NCBI GenBank assembly: GCA_003646355.1
Contig: QNFO01000066.1
Location: forward strand, 1-6,610
Direction of reading: 5' to 3'
Length of the DNA stretch: 6,610 nucleotides
Source: Gammaproteobacteria bacterium
GTDB taxonomy: Bacteria > Pseudomonadota > Gammaproteobacteria > Pseudomonadales > Porticoccaceae
Shown here: positions 1 through 5,847 of the stretch, piece after piece
Numbering within the stretch: position 1 is the stretch's first letter
Layout of the letters: each line of letters begins with the position of its first letter
Program-made: the position numbers and the translations under genes
Notes under the pieces: generated by a model
Told to the model about the DNA's origin: nothing
What the model saw: the letters and a program-made list of their open reading frames with translations, nothing else
Database searches by the model: none

Positions 1-363
1 AACCAGGCCTTTATCAGCATCGCAAATAATTAAATTTCCCGCTGCGTCAAACTTCATACCTAGGGGGTGGCCACCAGTATTGGCCAGCACCTCAGGGTCG
101 CCCAAACCATCAATGGCTGCACGCACTACATTGCCATCGCTTAAGCCGGTATAAAGATAGCCGTCTTTAATAGCCGTCGCCTCTGGCCCAGCCAACTTGC
201 CGCGCCAGAGTTTTTCTGCCTTGCGCAGTGAATTGGTAAAGGCAAAGCGCCCTTCATAGGGCGGCGCTTTTGGAGGATGCCAGGCGATAGGCTCTATCGC
301 CACCGGCCAGAAGAAGATATACAGTATCGATAAAAAAATAAAAACCAGTGTTAATCCCACCAT
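1..363 (-). CDS. SMP-30/strictosidine-synthase-like beta-propeller protein, N-terminal part
   Basis: Only the first 121 codons are in the window; the frame is open to the left edge. Residues 2-20 form a hydrophobic segment ending FFWPV, best read as an uncleaved membrane anchor, so the propeller would sit on the periplasmic side. After it come GPEATAI (59-65), YLYTGLSDGNVVR (69-81), GGHPLGMKFD (97-106) and GNLIICDADKGL (109-120). These match the first blades of the SMP-30/gluconolactonase/LRE superfamily, closest to the strictosidine synthase/APMAP branch. Bacterial members are mostly uncharacterised hydrolase- or lactonase-like proteins, so no substrate is named. The ATG at 363 is supported by an AAGGAG ribosome-binding site. 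The gene follows rnr on the same strand after 92 bases with no visible terminator, so cotranscription is likely. The family assignment is fairly sure, the function is not. Confidence 0.85.
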   Translation of the reverse strand, partial: MVGLTLVFIFLSILYIFFWPVAIEPIAWHPPKAPPYEGRFAFTNSLRKAEKLWRGKLAGPEATAIKDGYLYTGLSDGNVVRAAIDGLGDPEVLANTGGHPLGMKFDAAGNLIICDADKGLV

Positions 364-369
364 AGTCTG

Positions 370-375
370 CTCCTT
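370..375 (-). promoter_or_regulatory. Ribosome-binding site of the SMP-30-like gene
   Basis: AAGGAG on the minus strand, six bases before the ATG at 363. It is a near-consensus Shine-Dalgarno and fixes the start of the partial gene. Confidence 0.75.
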
Positions 376-455
376 ATATTTATTATTTTTGCTTCACTAC
401 TGCCTCATTAATACTGGTGTTTTTTATCACGAATGGCCTTTAAAAGCGATCTACC

Positions 456-3011
456 CTATGAATCATCGTTGGTACCCGCTCTGCGCTTGGCATTCGATTT
501 CGACTTTGGCCGGGATTTTTTCTTGGCTTTTGTCGATGTTTTTTTCGATTTCTTTTTTGGCTTAGCGTCTGCGTTAACACCAGCGTTAGGCTTATTTTCG
601 GCACTCGCTGTCGAGGCGCCGGTATCTTTCTTCGGCTTTTTAGTACGCTTACGAGCCGGCTTTTTATCGCTTTTCTTATCGCGTTTTCTTCCCCCCACAG
701 GCGCGTCGGCGTTTGCTTTGCCAGCCGACTTCGCAGGCGGCTTACCTCGCCGTTTTTTTGCCGGGCCGCTATCGTGCGAATCATCGACTAAATCAAAATC
801 AATTTTTCGCTCATCGACATCAACGCGGGTAACGATAACACTGAGCCTGTCGCCAAGACGAAATACCCGCCTTGTGCGCTCGCCAACCAAACGATGGTGG
901 GCGGCCTCAAAATTATAATAGTCACGGGGCAAGCCGGTTATGTGCACCAGCCCTTCAATAAACAAGTCATCGAGCTGCACAAATAAACCAAAGCCCGTTA
1001 CCGCTGTCACCACCCCGCTAAATTCATTCCCCACCTGATCGACCAGGTACTGGCACTTCAACCAGCTATCGACACTGCGTGTGGCCTCATCGGCGCGGCG
1101 CTCGGTCATAGAGCAATGGCTACCCGCCTCGCCAATTTGCTCAGCGCTGTAAGGGTAACTTTGCGTTAAGGGCCAAAGCTCTGCGCCCTCGACACGGTTG
1201 AGGTGGGCGACGCGTTTTTTACTGCGCAGTAAACCGCGAATGGCGCGATGCACCAGTAAGTCGGCATAGCGACGAATCGGCGAAGTGAAGTGTGAATAGG
1301 CCTCGTAATTAAGGCCAAAGTGACCTTTATTTTCATCCTGATACACGGCTTGACGCATAGAACGCAGCATCACCGACTGAATCACTGAGGCATCGGGACG
1401 ATCGACAACCTGACTCAACACGGCCTGATAATCGAGGGGCGAAGGTGCATCACCGCCGGCTAAAGTGAGGCCTATCTCGCCGAGAAATTCACGCAAGTTA
1501 TCGAGCTTTTCTTCTTTCGGCACTTCGTGCACACGGTACAAGGCGGGCAATTTGCTCTTTTCTAACAGAGTCGCTGCACAGACGTTGGCGCTGAGCATGC
1601 ACTCTTCAATCAGCCGGTGAGCCTCGGTGCGAACGGTGGGAATGATCTTTTCAATCTTGCGATCGGCGTCAAACAAAATGCGCGTTTCTGTGGTTTCAAA
1701 ATCAATGGCACCTCGCACTTCGCGCTGCTCACGTAGGGCTTGATACAAATCGTGCAGGTGGTCGACATGGTCGACAATGTGGGCAAACTGCTTGCGTACA
1801 CCACTATCGGCGTCGCCGCGCTGCTCAATCATGCTCGCCACTTGTGTATAGGTCAGCCGCGCTCGTGAGTGCATTACCGCTTCGTAAAAACGAAAGCGTA
1901 TCACCTTGCCCGAGGCATCAATGCGCATTTCGCAGACCATGCACAAGCGATCAACGGCGGGCTGCAGTGAGCACAAACCGTTCGACAGTTTCTCGGGCAG
2001 CATGGGCACTACCTGCCCGGGGAAATACACCGAATTGCCCCGTTGGTACGCTTCTAAATCCAGTTCGCTACCCGGCTTCACGTAGTGGGAAACATCGGCG
2101 ATGGCAACGTATAGCGTCCAGCCATTGCGACTGGCGGGTTGGCAAAAAACAGCATCGTCAAAGTCGCGAGCATCTTCGCCGTCGATAGTCACCAGTGGCA
2201 GTTTGCGCAAGTCGACGCGCAGGTTTTTGTCCGTCTCCAACACATCGCTAGAGATACCCTCCACTTCCTTTTCAAGCGCTTGTGACCAGGCATTAGGTAT
2301 GCCGGAATTATGAATGGCAATATCGATTTCAAGCCCCGGCGCCAAATGCTCACCGAGCACGCTAGACACCCGTCCCGCCGCCTGATGCCGCCTGTCGGGC
2401 TGCTGAGTGATGGTCGCCACCACGATTTGCCCCGGCTCAGCACCACCAACGCCATCGGCAACGAGCAAGACATCCTGACTGATACGCGGATTATCGGGTC
2501 GCACGAAGTGAATGCCATTCTCGGTAAAGTAACGCCCCACCAATTGCTGAGTACGCCTCTCGACAACCTCAACAATCGCCCCTTCGGAGCGGCCCTTGCG
2601 ATCAGTGCCCGTAATACGCACCACCACCTCGTCGCCATCGAAGACCCGGCGCATTTGTCGGCTGGACAGAAACACATCCCCATCTTTGGTGGGCGAGATT
2701 ACAAAACCAAAACCCTCGGGGTGGCCAGACACCCGACCCTTGATCAAATTCATCTTATCGAGGGGGCCATAGCCACCACGGCGGTTGCGCACCGCCTGCC
2801 CATCCCTCTCCATCGCCCCAAGGCGGCGGCGTAGTGCCTCTATAGCATCGTCGTTATCGAGCTCGAAAACTGCGCAGAGCTCTTCGTGAGTTAGCGGGCC
2901 AACGCTGGCCTCAAGATGCTTGAGAATAAACTCTCGACTAGGAATGGGGTTGTCATATTTTTCCGCTTCGCGGGAGGCAAAAGGATCTGCCTGAACGTTT
3001 TTTTTCTTCAT
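456..3011 (-). CDS. rnr: Ribonuclease R, 3'-5' exoribonuclease
   Basis: Full-length RNase R, 851 residues (E. coli 813). It is a cytoplasmic, processive hydrolytic 3'-5' exoribonuclease that digests structured RNA in rRNA quality control, mRNA decay and trans-translation. The order is standard: N-terminal winged helix (about 22-85), cold-shock domains (about 88-150 and 160-245), RNB catalytic domain (about 265-595), S1 domain (about 662-742) and a basic tail (744-851). The RNB signature TIDGEDARDFDDAV at 275-288 keeps all four metal-binding aspartates (277, 283, 285, 286; E. coli 272, 278, 280, 281). HFTSPIRRYADLLVHR is at 574-589. The start is right: DPFASREAEKYDNPIPSREF near the N-terminus matches the E. 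coli beginning, and no in-frame alternative start lies between the ATG and the upstream stop. There is no clear Shine-Dalgarno. The Lys/Ala/Pro-rich tail is longer than in E. coli. Confidence 0.98.
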   Translation of the reverse strand: MKKKNVQADPFASREAEKYDNPIPSREFILKHLEASVGPLTHEELCAVFELDNDDAIEALRRRLGAMERDGQAVRNRRGGYGPLDKMNLIKGRVSGHPEGFGFVISPTKDGDVFLSSRQMRRVFDGDEVVVRITGTDRKGRSEGAIVEVVERRTQQLVGRYFTENGIHFVRPDNPRISQDVLLVADGVGGAEPGQIVVATITQQPDRRHQAAGRVSSVLGEHLAPGLEIDIAIHNSGIPNAWSQALEKEVEGISSDVLETDKNLRVDLRKLPLVTIDGEDARDFDDAVFCQPASRNGWTLYVAIADVSHYVKPGSELDLEAYQRGNSVYFPGQVVPMLPEKLSNGLCSLQPAVDRLCMVCEMRIDASGKVIRFRFYEAVMHSRARLTYTQVASMIEQRGDADSGVRKQFAHIVDHVDHLHDLYQALREQREVRGAIDFETTETRILFDADRKIEKIIPTVRTEAHRLIEECMLSANVCAATLLEKSKLPALYRVHEVPKEEKLDNLREFLGEIGLTLAGGDAPSPLDYQAVLSQVVDRPDASVIQSVMLRSMRQAVYQDENKGHFGLNYEAYSHFTSPIRRYADLLVHRAIRGLLRSKKRVAHLNRVEGAELWPLTQSYPYSAEQIGEAGSHCSMTERRADEATRSVDSWLKCQYLVDQVGNEFSGVVTAVTGFGLFVQLDDLFIEGLVHITGLPRDYYNFEAAHHRLVGERTRRVFRLGDRLSVIVTRVDVDERKIDFDLVDDSHDSGPAKKRRGKPPAKSAGKANADAPVGGRKRDKKSDKKPARKRTKKPKKDTGASTASAENKPNAGVNADAKPKKKSKKTSTKAKKKSRPKSKSNAKRRAGTNDDS

Positions 3012-3071
3012 AAATTCGTGATAATTACCGGGGTATCGGCAGGCCGAAAAAGCCGCCTCTGAGAATTGACA

Positions 3072-3100
3072 ATAGTGGGCCTAATCAGTAAAGTGCGCAA
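3072..3100 (-). promoter_or_regulatory. Possible sigma-70 promoter of rnr
   Basis: On the minus strand TTGCGC (3095-3100) and CACTAT (3072-3077) are 17 bases apart, which would give a leader of roughly 55 bases before the rnr ATG. The -10 match is only three of six, so this is a weak, position-based call. Confidence 0.25.
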
Positions 3101-3259
3101 CCCCGAACGAGTGCTAACTCGTACGTTGCTTAAGTGGTGAAAGGATGTGCCGCAAGCACTAGTTCCGCACAAGGCAGAGCAGCGGGTAGACACTGGCCAT
3201 TAGTCCAGCAAGTCAGAAAAGCAGTACATTACTGATCGGCTCCTCGCAGCCCATGTAAT

Positions 3260-3346
3260 GCCCAGGTGGTGAAATTGGTAGACACGCTAGCTTCAGGTGC
3301 TAGTGCTCTTCGGGGCGTGGAGGTTCAAGTCCTCTCCTGGGCACCA
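3260..3346 (+). tRNA. tRNA-Leu, anticodon CAG
   Basis: An 87-base class II tRNA with encoded CCA (3344-3346). The acceptor stem GCCCAGG (3260-3266) pairs perfectly with CCTGGGC (3336-3342); the discriminator is A3343. The anticodon stem CTAGC (3287-3291)/GCTAG (3299-3303) encloses loop TTCAGGT with anticodon CAG at 3294-3296, reading CUG. A long variable arm with a CTTCGGGG hairpin (about 3304-3318) is typical of leucine tRNAs. The T arm GGAGG/CCTCT encloses TTCAAGT (3324-3330). It diverges from rnr and looks fully functional. Its 3' end borders the accessory region and is echoed by an imperfect direct repeat at 4257-4278. Confidence 0.98.
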
Positions 3347-3623
3347 TTACAAACAACTCCGTAAGATAAACTCACACACAGCCACGTTAATTGTTCTGTC
3401 TATGGCGCGTAAGCGGAACGTAGTTTGACTGTTTTCAAATGCTCAACGAGAACACTTAAAATAAAACCACTCCTGTAATCGCTATAAGACCTGTAAACCT
3501 ACTATTACGCTTTCCTATGCAGATGCACTAGGCGCCCTACTGATGCCTCACTTTGAAAAGAAACGCTGCTAGGGACTCTGGCTCGGCATGCCTCCCTTAG
3601 AAACACTTTCACTTGTGCTATTG
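3347..3623. other. Intergenic region 3' of the tRNA, no gene seen
   Basis: Between the tRNA-Leu and the first toxin-antitoxin pair there is no plus-strand ORF of note. The minus-strand reading across 3505-3729 overlaps the start of the antitoxin gene and resembles no protein I know. No rho-independent terminator, integrase fragment or insertion-sequence end is visible. The first bases (3347-3353) belong to the tRNA-end repeat. The rest is probably old junction sequence plus the promoter region of the downstream pair. Confidence 0.5.
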
Positions 3624-3641
3624 TGTGTACACTTGAACACA
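3624..3641 (+). promoter_or_regulatory. Candidate operator of the parDE-like pair
   Basis: TGTGT (3624-3628) and ACACA (3637-3641) form a five-base inverted repeat with an eight-base spacer, and the perfect palindrome GTGTACAC (3625-3632) is nested in it. It ends 13 bases before the antitoxin ATG. Ribbon-helix-helix antitoxins usually repress their own operon at short palindromes like this, so autoregulation is inferred. A TATTGT at 3619-3624 might be the -10, but no convincing -35 is seen. Confidence 0.45.
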
Positions 3642-3654
3642 GCGAGTTAGAAGT

Positions 3655-3897
3655 ATGTCCACAACCATGACTATTCGTCTGGAACCTGAGCTGAAACAAC
3701 GTCTTGACCAGCTGGCCAAAGCGACACATCGTTCAAAATCATTTCTGGCCGCTGAAGCACTTCGCGACTTTGTAGAGCTCAACGAATGGCAGGTTGAGGA
3801 AATTCAGTCTGCATTGAAGGAAGCCGATAACGGCGACTTTGCCTCCAGGCAAGCAATTGACAAGACGCTAAACAAGTGGGGCATCGATGCAGGTTAA
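3655..3897 (+). CDS. CopG/ParD-type ribbon-helix-helix antitoxin
   Basis: An 80-residue protein with a classic ribbon-helix-helix N-terminus: beta strand TMTIRLE (4-10), helix A about 11-23 (PELKQRLDQLAKA), turn, then helix B about 27-42 (SKSFLAAEALRDFVE). This fold dimerises and puts the strands into the major groove of its operator. The acidic C-terminal half (42-80, including WQVEEIQSALKEAD) is the part expected to wrap and neutralise the toxin. It overlaps the downstream ParE/RelE toxin gene by 11 bases, the usual antitoxin-first, translationally coupled arrangement. The role as labile antitoxin and autorepressor follows from the family and context. Only a weak AGAAG precedes the ATG. ParD and related CopG names cannot be separated by reading. 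Confidence 0.93.
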   Translation: MSTTMTIRLEPELKQRLDQLAKATHRSKSFLAAEALRDFVELNEWQVEEIQSALKEADNGDFASRQAIDKTLNKWGIDAG

Positions 3898-4177
3898 ATG
3901 GCTAAACACCGCCCTGCAAAACCTTGACGATGAAGCTGAATATATTGCCAAAGACGACCCGGCCGCTGCTCGGCTTATGGTGCAGCGTATTATCGACGCA
4001 ATTAACCTATTGCCCGGGAACCCTGCGCTTGGCCATTCCGGCCGTATTCTCGGCACCCGCGAACTAGTAGTGCCAGATACCCGTTACAAAGTGCCTTACC
4101 GAGTTAGGCCTCGCCTGCAACGTATAGAAATCCTGCGTGTTTTCCATACTTCGCGGCGCCTACCTAAACACTGGTAA
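3887..4177 (+). CDS. ParE/RelE superfamily toxin
   Basis: A 96-residue member of the RelE/ParE toxin fold. It opens VKWLNTALQNLDDEAEYIA (3-21), the helical hairpin of the family, then PAAARLMVQRIIDAINLL (26-42), and ends in the beta sheet GRILGTRELVVPDTRYKVPYRV (52-73) and RIEILRVFHTSRRLP (79-93). The GTRELVV and ILRVxHxxRR signatures are typical of the chromosomal ParE-like subgroup, which acts on DNA gyrase or, in RelE-like members, on mRNA at the ribosome; sequence reading cannot decide the target. The start at 3887 lies inside the antitoxin gene, with a poor GTGGGG as possible ribosome-binding site, so coupled translation is likely. It appears intact. Within about 80 bases of its stop a degenerate copy of the tRNA-Leu 3' end begins. 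Confidence 0.93.
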   Translation: MQVKWLNTALQNLDDEAEYIAKDDPAAARLMVQRIIDAINLLPGNPALGHSGRILGTRELVVPDTRYKVPYRVRPRLQRIEILRVFHTSRRLPKHW

Positions 4178-4256
4178 TTGTTTAGGTACTAAGACAATTC
4201 TCGGCCAGCACTCAACTACTGTAAAAACGGGCTTGCGTTCGAGCAATGCCCGATCC

Positions 4257-4278
4257 CTCTTCTGGGCACTATTTCAAA
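4257..4278 (+). repeat. Imperfect direct repeat of the tRNA-Leu 3' end (att-like remnant)
   Basis: These 22 bases match 3332-3353 at 19 positions, in the same orientation. The shared core CTGGGCAC is the acceptor 3' strand, discriminator and first C of CCA, and similarity continues past the tRNA into its flank (ATTTCAAA here, ATTACAAA there). Upstream of 4257 similarity fades, although a T-loop-like GTTCGAG sits at 4237-4243. This pattern is expected of an attachment-site duplication at a tRNA 3' end, or of the tail of a decayed duplicate tRNA. Confidence 0.6.
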
Positions 4279-4289
4279 AGGGCACGTCT

Positions 4290-4433
4290 TTAGCTTTCAC
4301 AATAATAGGTCTCAAAATACCAGTAATCACCTGTCTTTATGAATTCATCCAAGCTTGTTATCGCGTCTTCAATATAACCAACAAGATAAATACGACCACG
4401 ATGCTGTGGTACAAAGCCCTTACCATCAATCAC
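4290..4433 (-). pseudogene. Second half of a split small ORF (unknown function)
   Basis: A 47-residue reading from GTG at 4433, whose GTGA overlaps the TGA that ends the preceding small ORF (shift of one frame). The translation contains GKGFVPQHRGRIYLVGYIED, then LDEFIKTGDYWYFETYYCES, and looks like genuine folded-protein sequence. The frame also stays open for four more codons upstream of the GTG. The simplest reading is that it is the C-terminal half of the ORF at 4430-4576, separated by a single frameshift near 4430-4445. Alternatives are a separately translated, coupled ORF or a sequencing error. I do not recognise the family. Confidence 0.4.
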
Positions 4434-4576
4434 TCTAAAGAAGACTCATCTACAACCTTGCCAGATAAAAGCAATTGGCCGAAGGCCTTGAAATTATCTG
4501 CATCTCGGTAAAGGTATTCAAATACGTAGTAAAAATCTTCACCACCATCAGCATAGTGATTTAGCGGTTTATTCAT
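4430..4576 (-). CDS. Small acidic protein coupled to the endonuclease gene, unknown function
   Basis: A 48-residue ORF starting MNKPLNHYADGGEDF. Its ATG overlaps the TGA of the endonuclease gene (ATGA at 4573-4576), strongly suggesting translational coupling and one operon. It has many acidic and aromatic residues (DGGEDFYYVFEYLYRDADNF at 10-29) and no membrane segment or metal-binding motif that I can name. A longer GTG-started reading of the same frame begins at 4645 inside the endonuclease gene, but the overlapping ATG is the better start. It ends abruptly at DESSLE, and protein-like sequence continues in the next frame at 4290-4433, so it may be the N-terminal half of a frameshifted gene of about 95 residues. 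Position suggests an accessory to the endonuclease; this is inference only. Confidence 0.55.
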   Translation of the reverse strand: MNKPLNHYADGGEDFYYVFEYLYRDADNFKAFGQLLLSGKVVDESSLE

Positions 4577-5589
4577 TTTTCTGACAAGTCGATTAATTGA
4601 GTTTTCTGATATAAACCTGCTATCGCATCCTGTGGTACTCGCCATAAAAATCCGTGGTCTTTTACACGCCCTTCTTTTTCAGACAGCGTGAAGTCGAGAT
4701 AGACATTGCCATCATCAGTCATACGTATAAAGCGCTGTAATGACGGAGTTTTACAGTACAGCAGTTGATCAAAACGACAACCAGCCTTCCCACTTTTGAG
4801 GTGGCCCGTTGAAACTGATATAAAAACTGTTTCATTATGCTTAGAAAGAAGCGCGTCCTCCAAGACACTATCATCGTATTCCAATATCTCAACTTTCTTT
4901 TTATTAACAACAATCCTGTTTTGCTTGGCACTAAGATAAAAACCTAATGAATCAGGGGCGTTGTTGAATGAGGTATAGAGGGCCTGCCGCTCCCTCTTTT
5001 CATCGTAATAACCAAACTCATTAACTAATTGATGCTTATCTTTACACGCAAGATAACGTGATGGCACGCGGGAGAATAAAGTATGTAGTGTCTTGCCATA
5101 CTTAGTTTTCAACTCAACACCCATGAAATCCGCTTCTTTTGAACTGTTTTGCGGAATACTCAGATGATGTTCCAACGAGAGACCGTATCGGCCTGCACCC
5201 TTGCCATGCACGGGTAAATAACCCCTCGAACGTAAGCGTCTAAGTTTGCCGACAAGAACATCAATGGGCGCTGGTTTTTCGCCCCCTTTTCGTTCGAGGT
5301 AATTCAATACAGTGGTTTTTAGTGCAGCCTGATACCTCGCCTTTGGGCGCAAGCCATCGGCAAAGGGTAATTTTTCTTCGTAGAGCACAGCGCTGATATT
5401 TTGAAATTTGAACTCGAAAGCTTTGGCTGTTCGTGCAGGGTGTACGGCAGACAGGTTTCGGTAAATAGCCGCCTTATTTGTAGGCCTTACTTCAACCTGA
5501 TCACTTAGCAGCTCGAAGTATGCGGATACGGCCGCCTCAATTTCTCTATCCGACCACACCACAATACTATTCATGAAAGCGCGACCCAT
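4573..5589 (-). CDS. MvaI/BcnI-like type II restriction endonuclease
   Basis: A 338-residue protein in two parts. Residues 7-100 (VVWSDREIEAAVSAYFELL, then AFEFKFQNISAVLYE at 57-71) match an accessory N-terminal domain seen in many restriction and HNH endonucleases. Residues 105-338 resemble the MvaI/BcnI family, which cuts CCWGG or CCSGG: RSRGYLPVHGKGAGRYGLSLEHHLSI (120-145), then EADFMGVELKTKYGKTLHTLFSR (152-174). The likely catalytic set is E140 or D154 with E159 and K161, a PD-(D/E)xK-type D-x4-ELK core. Site specificity cannot be read. M6 (5574) is a possible alternative start; an AAGG lies very close to the ATG at 5589. No methyltransferase gene flanks it. It is visibly more AT-rich than rnr, suggesting transfer. 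The stop overlaps the next ORF. Confidence 0.85.
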   Translation of the reverse strand: MGRAFMNSIVVWSDREIEAAVSAYFELLSDQVEVRPTNKAAIYRNLSAVHPARTAKAFEFKFQNISAVLYEEKLPFADGLRPKARYQAALKTTVLNYLERKGGEKPAPIDVLVGKLRRLRSRGYLPVHGKGAGRYGLSLEHHLSIPQNSSKEADFMGVELKTKYGKTLHTLFSRVPSRYLACKDKHQLVNEFGYYDEKRERQALYTSFNNAPDSLGFYLSAKQNRIVVNKKKVEILEYDDSVLEDALLSKHNETVFISVSTGHLKSGKAGCRFDQLLYCKTPSLQRFIRMTDDGNVYLDFTLSEKEGRVKDHGFLWRVPQDAIAGLYQKTQLIDLSEK

Positions 5590-5722
5590 AAACCTTATAT
5601 TTTTTCAACGAGACCCTGCTAGCGATATAGCTGTTTTGTCTACTATACATCTACATTGTATTTATAAAAAAACAAGAAAACTGGAAAGCTTTACTTGTCG
5701 TGCTTTAACCAATTGACTTTAT
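5590..5722 (-). promoter_or_regulatory. AT-rich promoter region of the endonuclease gene
   Basis: This gap holds the only plausible promoter for the endonuclease gene. On the minus strand TACAAT (5655-5660) and TATAGT (5642-5647) are both reasonable -10 elements within an A/T-rich stretch (5659-5680), but no good -35 is seen for either. No operator-like palindrome or control-protein box is obvious. Confidence 0.35.
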
Positions 5723-5815
5723 TGGTGCCCGGAGTCGAAATCGAACCGGCACGGCCGTGAAGCCTCATAAATTTAGGTCTAAAGTACTAACAAACGCGTC
5801 AATTAGGACACTCGC
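5723..5815 (-). pseudogene. Decayed tRNA-Leu
   Basis: Read on the minus strand, the last 55 bases look like a leucine tRNA: GAGGCTTCACGGCCGTG (variable arm, about 5753-5769), then CCGGTTCGATT (T stem and loop) and CCGGGCACCA at the 3' end (5723-5732). At the 5' end AGTGTCCTAATTGACGCG corresponds to the usual AGTGGCGGAATTGGTAGACGCG with bases missing from the D loop. The T stem CCGG/TCGA side has mismatches, the acceptor strands pair at only about half their positions, and the anticodon stem does not fold, so it should be non-functional. The anticodon cannot be assigned safely, although TAG occurs in the loop region. It lies between the endonuclease promoter and higBA. Confidence 0.6.
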
Positions 5816-5842
5816 AAAGTGTAACGTAATGGGTTACACTTT
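5816..5842 (+). promoter_or_regulatory. Probable operator of higBA (perfect inverted repeat)
   Basis: AAAGTGTAAC (5816-5825) and GTTACACTTT (5833-5842) are a perfect ten-base inverted repeat with a seven-base spacer, ending five bases before the higB ATG. Autorepression by the HigA helix-turn-helix protein at such palindromes is established for the family, so this is most likely its operator and overlaps the promoter. I cannot resolve -35 and -10 boxes with confidence, and higB has no visible Shine-Dalgarno. Confidence 0.7.
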
Positions 5843-5847
5843 ATAGC

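Noticed and set aside
433..918. Plus-strand reading of 161 codons, rich in Phe, Leu and Ala
   Set aside because: It is the antisense of the Lys-rich tail of rnr (AAA/AAG codons read as TTT/CTT); no family resemblance and no ribosome-binding site.
2189..2834. Long readings on both strands inside rnr (2189-2683 minus, 2310-2834 plus)
   Set aside because: Both overlap the well-supported rnr coding sequence in other frames, and their translations resemble nothing.
3347..3654. Search for an integrase or excisionase gene beside the tRNA
   Set aside because: No ORF with recombinase motifs exists in any frame here; the island interpretation rests only on the tRNA-end repeat.
3505..3729. Minus-strand reading of 74 codons opposite the antitoxin start
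   Set aside because: It is antisense to the promoter and N-terminus of the ribbon-helix-helix gene, with no recognisable motif.
4137..4511. Plus-strand reading of 124 codons after the ParE-like gene
   Set aside because: It crosses the toxin 3' end, the tRNA-like repeat and the antisense of the small ORFs; composition is not protein-like and no ribosome-binding site is seen.
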